This document shows positions 59,141 through 64,000 of a stretch of 64,000 nucleotides of DNA, piece after piece. Under the pieces are notes generated by a model that was not told where the DNA came from, did no database searches, and saw nothing but the letters and a program-made list of their open reading frames with translations. The DNA lies in the NCBI GenBank assembly GCA_020633205.1, contig JACKEB010000011.1:1098501-1162500 (forward strand), given 5' to 3'. This DNA comes from Polyangiaceae bacterium (GTDB lineage: Bacteria > Myxococcota_A > Polyangia > Polyangiales > Polyangiaceae). The first letter of the stretch is position 1. Every line of letters begins with the position of its first letter. The translations under genes were made by a program, and so were the position numbers.

Positions 59141-61794
59141 CAGTGATCCGTTGACCCGCTCTGTTTGGTCTTCTTCGCGAAGGTGACTGCGCCGCCTTCG
59201 ACGAGCACCGCACCGCCATCGAAACTCACCGTCGTTCCGCCGACGACGAAGCTCACCTTGCCCCCTGAGCACGACAGCGCGCCTGCGCTCTTGAACACGA
59301 TGGCGGGCGCTTTGAAGCCGACGCCCGCGCTGGATTGCATGGTGAGTGCGGCGCTCGTGCTGTTCAGCGCGGCTTTGACTTCGCGCGCGACGGTTGCACC
59401 TGCTTTGACCACATGGCTCGCGGAAGCTTCGATCGATGCGCCCCCCACCTCGAGGGACACGTTCGAGCGCGCCTTGGTGAGGTGCGCACCGCCCACCAGA
59501 AGCTGAGCCACGCCGTAGGTCTCCCACTCGACGGACGCCGGCGTCGTGACGATATTCGCGGCTCCAACGCATTCCACGGCGGCGCCGGCGATCTTGATCT
59601 CCTTGTTACCCGAGCCACCGCCCTCGGCGCCGCTCGCGTCGCTCTGGGCTGCGCCGGCGCCACCACCTTCCGCGCTCGGGCCCTCCGCCTTCTTGTTGCT
59701 GCCACCGGAGCCTTCGCCTTTGATCTGCTTCTCGCTCCAGTCCATGCCCTTCTCGAGCAGCTTGTTGCCAGCGAACTCCATACCGGCCGAGAGTGCCGCG
59801 TCTCCTCCGGGAACCATGCCGGCGATCATCCCGGCGCCGGTGTTGACTCCCGCAGTCGCCGCTCCCTTCAGGGCACCCGAGACGCCTCCGGACTTGTAGC
59901 CTTCGTAGGCAGCCGTCGCCATGGGGGCGACGAACTGGGCAGCCATGGCTCCGACCTTGCCGAGACGGGCGCTAAGGAAGTTGCTCCCCGCCATCGCGCC
60001 GAGCGCCGTGCTGCCGAGGGAAGTCGCGATGGCTGCCGGGCTGCCGATCTGTTCGAGGAGTGCGCCTCCGATCAAGACCGTCTCCGAGGCGACCTCGTGG
60101 CTCAGCTTACCGGTCACGCCGATGTTCTGCGCGCCACCGACCGTGCCCGTTTGGCTCCCCGAGGAAACGCGATACTTCTGGCCAACACTCAGGTTCTCTG
60201 TCCCCCCGACGGATGTCGCCTGATGAGCGCCGATCGTTCGGTCCTCCACCGCCCCCGTGTTCGTCTTGAGGTTTCCGCCGACGGTAGTGAACTTCCCGTC
60301 GCCGGCGTTGATGATGAAGGTCTGCGCACCAGCTTTGTCGTTGGTGTGGATGGAGTTCATCTTGGCACTGCCGGGAGAGGCAAAGCTGCGGATGGCGCTC
60401 GATGTCTTGTTCTCCGGCAGGCTCAAGGTGGGTGGCTGCGCCGTGTTGAACAACTTGCCCAGGATCAGTGGCCGCTCCGGGTTGCCCTGGTCGAAGGCTA
60501 CCAGCGCCTCCCACCCGCCGCGGGGGAGCGCCATGGAATCCACCATGTTCTGCTGCATGACGCGGATGGGCAGACTGCTCTCGTGGTCGGTTGCTCCTTC
60601 GAGATCCCACCGGAAACGCGCATTGGCTCGCCCGAGCGCGTCGACGTGGATCTCCTCGCCCTCTGGTACCGTGACCCATGCCGAGTGCACGCCCGCCAGT
60701 CGTGGCTCGGGTGTCTCCCGAGGTAGACGTAGCGGCTGGCTCAGTGGCTGGCAGTGGAGCCGCACGTCGTAGGCGTGGCCACTCTCCCAGTCGTGCTCCA
60801 CGCGAAGGATCACGTAGCGCCCCTCTGCAGAGACCACGCCGTCTTCCTCACAGGGCAGCACCTCGCAGCAAGCACCGGCGTACAGCCCGACGGCGTTCGT
60901 CTCGAGGCTCAGCATTTCGGCGCCTGCTTGCAGTGACTCAAGTAGCCGACGCGCCTCAGCTTCGCCCACCACGAGATCGCTGAACGGGATGCGCGTCTGG
61001 TAATGCTCTAGCTCGCGCTCCTCGGCACCTCGTGGCAGCTCGGAGGTCGTCAGGTTCGTCGCGCGCAAATCCAGGCCTGGGCGCTCCGGGTCATAGTCCC
61101 TGAGGGTCACGCGTCCCGGAAGTAGCGTGCTCTCGAAGCGCAGCTTGCGAGCGTAGTTTCCGGCGTGGGCCTCGCCCGAATCTTCGATGACCTGTAGCGG
61201 GGCGTCGACGGGCTCCAGGGTGGTGGATGTATCCGTGAGGATACATACTTCGCGAAGCTCTTCCCCCTCCGTTGGTAGGAAGTAGAAGTAGACACCGGCG
61301 CGCTCGCAAATGCGGCGGAAGAAGGCCTCGTCGGTTTCGTCGTATTGCACGACGTAGCGCTGAATCGGATGTGCCTCGTTCAGGTCGAGCTGCACCAGAG
61401 CGCCATCCCAGCCCGCGCTCAACAGCACCTGCCGCGCGATGTCCGGCAGGCTCAGGTTCTGGAAGGTGCGGCTACGGCGAGTGAGTCTGAGCCGAGCGGT
61501 GCCGGACTCGAGCAATGCACGATAGCGATAGCGCCGGCTTTCGTCCCCCTCGCGCGCGGTGCTCGCGACGTGGCTCACCCGCGTGAGCAGACCAACCACG
61601 CTCCGCGTCGCGTGGTCCGTGGCGAAGTTCAGTGAGCCCCAGGTGCCAAGCAGCGCGCGAATGTCCAGGAACCGGTCGCCGCTGAACTCCAACTCGAGGC
61701 GCGCGGCATGTCCCACCGCTTCGGTTCCGCGAACCGCGGTGCAGCGCAGTTCGAAGTCGCCAGCGTTCAGCGTGAGGGTGACAGCAGTATCCAT
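59140..61794 (-). CDS. vgrG: T6SS spike protein VgrG (VgrG-3) with hydrophobic insert
   Basis: 884 aa from the ATG at 61794 (a TTG at 61800 is the alternative). gp27-like half with YVVQYDETDEAFFRRICERA at about 145-165, OB-type part with EEIHVDALGRANARFRWDLE and RVMQQNMVDSMALPRGGWEA, and a beta helix from about 480. Between about 587 and 731 there is an insert not usual for VgrG: Ala/Gly/Met-rich, with hydrophobic helices (VGAMAAQFVAPMATAAYEGY, AGVNTGAGMIAGMVPGGDAA) and a Gly/Ser tail. The helix then resumes (NKEIKIAGAAVECVGA to the end). It is the first gene of a 4-gene operon. Confidence 0.9.
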   Translation of the reverse strand: MDTAVTLTLNAGDFELRCTAVRGTEAVGHAARLELEFSGDRFLDIRALLGTWGSLNFATDHATRSVVGLLTRVSHVASTAREGDESRRYRYRALLESGTARLRLTRRSRTFQNLSLPDIARQVLLSAGWDGALVQLDLNEAHPIQRYVVQYDETDEAFFRRICERAGVYFYFLPTEGEELREVCILTDTSTTLEPVDAPLQVIEDSGEAHAGNYARKLRFESTLLPGRVTLRDYDPERPGLDLRATNLTTSELPRGAEERELEHYQTRIPFSDLVVGEAEARRLLESLQAGAEMLSLETNAVGLYAGACCEVLPCEEDGVVSAEGRYVILRVEHDWESGHAYDVRLHCQPLSQPLRLPRETPEPRLAGVHSAWVTVPEGEEIHVDALGRANARFRWDLEGATDHESSLPIRVMQQNMVDSMALPRGGWEALVAFDQGNPERPLILGKLFNTAQPPTLSLPENKTSSAIRSFASPGSAKMNSIHTNDKAGAQTFIINAGDGKFTTVGGNLKTNTGAVEDRTIGAHQATSVGGTENLSVGQKYRVSSGSQTGTVGGAQNIGVTGKLSHEVASETVLIGGALLEQIGSPAAIATSLGSTALGAMAGSNFLSARLGKVGAMAAQFVAPMATAAYEGYKSGGVSGALKGAATAGVNTGAGMIAGMVPGGDAALSAGMEFAGNKLLEKGMDWSEKQIKGEGSGGSNKKAEGPSAEGGGAGAAQSDASGAEGGGSGNKEIKIAGAAVECVGAANIVTTPASVEWETYGVAQLLVGGAHLTKARSNVSLEVGGASIEASASHVVKAGATVAREVKAALNSTSAALTMQSSAGVGFKAPAIVFKSAGALSCSGGKVSFVVGGTTVSFDGGAVLVEGGAVTFAKKTKQSGSTDH

Positions 61795-61800
61795 AGCCAA

Positions 61801-62218
61801 GCCGAAGAGCGCCCGCGGGGTCCCAAGCGCTGGAGAGGTGTCGGCCGCTCACCGTCCCAGTTGCGTGAAAAGTGAACGGCTGCAAGTGTTCAGAATCAAT
61901 CAGCTATTCACTGATTCTGAGCATTGGTGACTGATCGGGAGTCGGCAAATCGACCGCCGGTGGGTCGATGGACACCGGCTAGATGCAGTGCGCGATGTCG
62001 GCCCCGCGGTCGTGGTCGAGCCGAACCGAGGAGGGCTACCTTTCCGTATGCCGGTTCCTCCGAAGTTCCCCGCGACCGCGCGGACTGTTGCACTTCGCGA
62101 CGCAATGCTAGCTAGACCGCGCGGCAACGGGCAGGTGTGGCGGGAAAACGTCGCCCCTCACCCCCAAAAAGCGAGCACGGGCTCTAGTCAGGTGACGTGA
62201 CGGTCGTACTATCCGCCC
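61801..62218. other. Intergenic region between divergent T6SS operons
   Basis: 418 bp with no gene. A perfect 9-bp inverted repeat TCAGAATCA / TGATTCTGA with a 13-base loop lies at 61890-61920 and may be an operator for the VgrG-3 operon. The motif CCTCACCCCCAAA at 62156-62168 recurs elsewhere in the window. Confidence 0.55.
61890..61920. promoter_or_regulatory. Inverted repeat, possible operator
   Basis: Arms TCAGAATCA and TGATTCTGA (9 bp each, perfect) about 96 bp upstream of the VgrG-3 start. Could be a protein-binding site or a small hairpin. No matching site was seen elsewhere in the window. Confidence 0.4.
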
Positions 62219-62707
62219 GTGACGTTGTCGTTGGATCAATACGCCCGGGTCGTGACTGCGCTGGAGTTGCTGGGGCTGCCCCAGGCGGATGTACTGGCGG
62301 CCGAGTGCATCTCGGCAGGCCAGTGGCAAGAGCTCAAGGCGCCCCTCGAAGCTCGACTCGAGGGTGCCGCTCTCGACGATGATTTCCTTGAGGAATATGT
62401 CGCGGCGAGCCAGCGGGCGCTGACACACTTCAAGCGCCGCCTCGCCCCGCTGGACCGAGATCCCCTGGCATGGTTTGCGTTTCTCAAGTGTTTTGGTGAG
62501 AGTTCGAACCCGAGCCGTCTCGCTCGGGAGCTGGGGCTCACGGAGATCGATCTCGCCAACCTAGGGGCGTACTGGGTTGGAGCCCTGCCATGCCTCGCGC
62601 CCGAGCTGCGGATACGCGCGGCAGAGGTTTCGCCAGGTGTGCCCAAGTTGCGACTGGGACTGCAGGTTTATCAGACTCCCGCAGATCCGATTGGCATCGC
62701 CCGCTGA
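62219..62707 (+). CDS. Conserved hypothetical protein, paralogue of the 54470 gene
   Basis: 162 aa from a GTG at 62219. Same blocks as the 54470 gene: LSLDQYARVVTALELLGLPQ, SAGQWQELKAPLEARLEG, DPLAWFAFLKCFGESSNPSR and LGLTEIDLANLGAYWVGALP. It is shorter at the C-terminus and lacks the acidic tail. It precedes a second plus-strand gene by 24 bp, so they may be co-transcribed. Function unknown; tied to T6SS by position. Confidence 0.7.
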   Translation: MTLSLDQYARVVTALELLGLPQADVLAAECISAGQWQELKAPLEARLEGAALDDDFLEEYVAASQRALTHFKRRLAPLDRDPLAWFAFLKCFGESSNPSRLARELGLTEIDLANLGAYWVGALPCLAPELRIRAAEVSPGVPKLRLGLQVYQTPADPIGIAR

Positions 62708-62731
62708 CTGTGCGACGCCCTGCTGGCGCGC

Positions 62732-63877
62732 ATGCCGACCCTGAAAAAGCTGTTCGACACCGCAGGTGGACGCTACGAGGAGGTGCGGGACACCACAGAG
62801 GCCTCCATTGTGCGGCGCGAGTGGGCCGACTCACCGCGGTACTGGCTCGAGCCATACTACGGCGAATCGAATTGCTTCGGACGGGGCAAACTGGTGGAGA
62901 TGCCGGTCGTGGATGCCCGCGGCCTGGTCGAACACGGCTTCGACGCCGAGGGACGGCTCGTGGTGGTGCGTACCTACAACGAGCTACCGAAGCGTCAGTG
63001 GCTGCCGGGTAGAGGTGAGGAGCGGCCGGCGAGCGAAGTGTACTTCGTTTACCATGCGGATGAAGTGGACGCGCTTTGCTTCGACAGTGACGCTGGCAAG
63101 TCGGTAGTGAACGTGGCGCGCTATCGCTACCAGGGACACCAGCTGGTGGAAGTCCAGACACGCTACCGCATTGGCGCGGAGCGTGTGGAATACTTCGAGT
63201 GGGCGGGTGAGCTGCCAGTGCGCGCGCGAGCCTCGCAACCAGGCTATGAACGCCTCTTGGAGTTTACCCATGACGCATCGGGGGAACTCGAACTCGTCGA
63301 GTGGGTATACCCAAACGGAAGCCGCGCGGAAATGTTTCGCAGGATTCACGAGGCGCCCGAAGTCGTGCTCGAGCGTGTCAAGGGCGCCTTGCAAGTCGCC
63401 GCGCGAGATCTACTTGGCGCATGCGACGTTGGTACCCCCATCGCTGCGATTGCCATGTGGCTCGACATGGAGGCCTTCGAGCACCTCTTGCCCCCGCGGG
63501 TGGGGTTGCTCACACTCGAAGAGCAGACTGCGTTCGCGTCCGAGCCGGCGAAGCGTGAGTACGTTTGGAGTCCCGTGGAGTGGGAGCACTACGACACCCA
63601 GGAGCTCGAGTTCGAAGACGAGGCGCTCCACCGTGCCGCAAGTGACGCGAATCAACTGATCTGGCAGCAGGGGCTCTATCAACAAGCAAGGGACCTCGTC
63701 GACGTCGTCTGTCGCGAACTCAACGCAGAAGGACTAGGGAGTCTGCTGCAGTCGACGCCCGAGTGTATTATATTCCCCGTGGATATTACGTCGGGGGATG
63801 GCGAGCAGGGGGTGAGGCGCGTTGTTACGGAGGCTCAGCTGACCGCGCTCAAGCGTAAAGGGTTGCTCCAGGACTAG
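62732..63877 (+). CDS. Conserved hypothetical protein
   Basis: 381 aa, ATG at 62732. The N-terminal half is rich in W/Y/R (REWADSPRYWLEPYYGESN, FDAEGRLVVVRTYNELPKRQ), with short strand-like repeats such as YRYQGHQLVEVQTRYRIGAE that faintly resemble YD/Rhs-type beta strands. The C-terminal half is helical (VLERVKGALQVAARDLLGAC; LIWQQGLYQQARDLVDVVCR). No signal peptide. I do not recognise the family. Context suggests a T6SS-linked protein. It ends 3 bp before a convergent gene. Confidence 0.65.
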   Translation: MPTLKKLFDTAGGRYEEVRDTTEASIVRREWADSPRYWLEPYYGESNCFGRGKLVEMPVVDARGLVEHGFDAEGRLVVVRTYNELPKRQWLPGRGEERPASEVYFVYHADEVDALCFDSDAGKSVVNVARYRYQGHQLVEVQTRYRIGAERVEYFEWAGELPVRARASQPGYERLLEFTHDASGELELVEWVYPNGSRAEMFRRIHEAPEVVLERVKGALQVAARDLLGACDVGTPIAAIAMWLDMEAFEHLLPPRVGLLTLEEQTAFASEPAKREYVWSPVEWEHYDTQELEFEDEALHRAASDANQLIWQQGLYQQARDLVDVVCRELNAEGLGSLLQSTPECIIFPVDITSGDGEQGVRRVVTEAQLTALKRKGLLQD

Positions 63878-63880
63878 CCC

Positions 63881-64000
63881 TCAGCCATCGTCCTCGTCGC
63901 CGGGGCGCGAAATACGGCCGATGGCGATGCGTGTTTCGAACGTGCGCCACTTCAAGCCGACCCAGCCGTACTCCACCGGGCGGCCCTGCTCGTCGGTGAG
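63881..64000 (-). CDS. C-terminal end of an unidentified protein (start outside window)
   Basis: The minus strand is open from 64000 to a TGA at 63881: LTDEQGRPVEYGWVGLKWRT, then FETRIAIGRISRPGDEDDG. The codon pattern is typical of the genes around it (strong G/C at third positions), so it is a real gene rather than a random frame. Only 39 residues are visible; the function cannot be inferred. The stop lies 3 bp after the convergent gene at 62732-63877. Confidence 0.6.
   Translation of the reverse strand, partial: LTDEQGRPVEYGWVGLKWRTFETRIAIGRISRPGDEDDG

Noticed and set aside
57860..59572. Longer version of the KS-like gene starting at 59572
   Set aside because: The extension overlaps VgrG-3 coding sequence in another frame and is Arg-rich; the ATG at 59140 sits in a TGATG overlap typical of this operon.

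Overview
This 64 kb window is high-GC chromosomal DNA from a myxobacterium-like organism (Myxococcota, most likely the Polyangia/Sorangium side). The evidence is compositional and family-based: many lipoproteins with Gly/Ala/Ser-rich spacers after the lipobox, Cys-rich repeat lipoproteins of the kind named after Myxococcus, two PASTA-less Ser/Thr kinases, TPR/PEGA-type signalling proteins, TIGR02265/TIGR02270-like proteins and an elaborate type VI secretion (T6SS) effector region. The species cannot be named from the sequence alone. No rRNA, tRNA or CRISPR array was seen.

Region 1 (1-6.6 kb) holds the 3' part of an OPT-family oligopeptide transporter, a lipoprotein, an MFS exporter, a Ser/Thr kinase and a TetR regulator. 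Region 2 (7-30.8 kb) is an envelope/signalling zone. It contains secreted lipoproteins with Gly-rich spacers, a PEGA-type protein apparently co-transcribed with a second Ser/Thr kinase, a tandem pair of Cys-rich MopE/DUF4215-like lipoproteins, an aldehyde dehydrogenase, a di-haem cytochrome c peroxidase-like protein fused to a YVTN-type propeller, a tiny His-rich lipoprotein, and a large NB-ARC-like ATPase/TPR regulator with a C-terminal winged helix. Several intergenic hairpins share a GGGGGTGAG core, and one 114-bp palindromic element (24473-24586) looks like a MITE or a structured regulatory element.

Region 3 (30.8-64 kb) is a T6SS effector-delivery locus. It has three VgrG genes, a DUF2169 protein, a HEAT-like protein, a thiolase-fold-like protein, a DUF6484-like protein, a PAAR-like protein and a 1249-aa Rhs core. 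Immediately 3' of the Rhs core, on the same (minus) strand, is a 14.5 kb array of five toxin-immunity cassettes. Four of them (1, 2, 3, 5) carry related charged/coiled-coil toxins with a predicted PD-(D/E)XK nuclease end, followed by two immunity-type genes that I call ImmA (297 aa) and ImmB (176 aa). Cassette 4 has a different predicted nuclease, split by an ISL3-family insertion sequence, with different immunity genes (an unknown 250-aa protein and a pentapeptide-repeat protein). It also keeps a 14-codon fossil of ImmB.

The cassettes are separated by four copies of a ~150-bp GC-rich linker. Each linker is fused to a short in-frame copy of the Rhs-core 3' end that carries the DPLGL cleavage motif. 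This arrangement fits recombination-driven swapping of Rhs tips: orphan toxins lack a start signal of their own, and would be expressed only after recombining onto the Rhs core. Cassette 1, the one now joined to the core, contains many single-base indels including two at the Rhs/toxin junction, which means either decay or consensus error in a repeated region.
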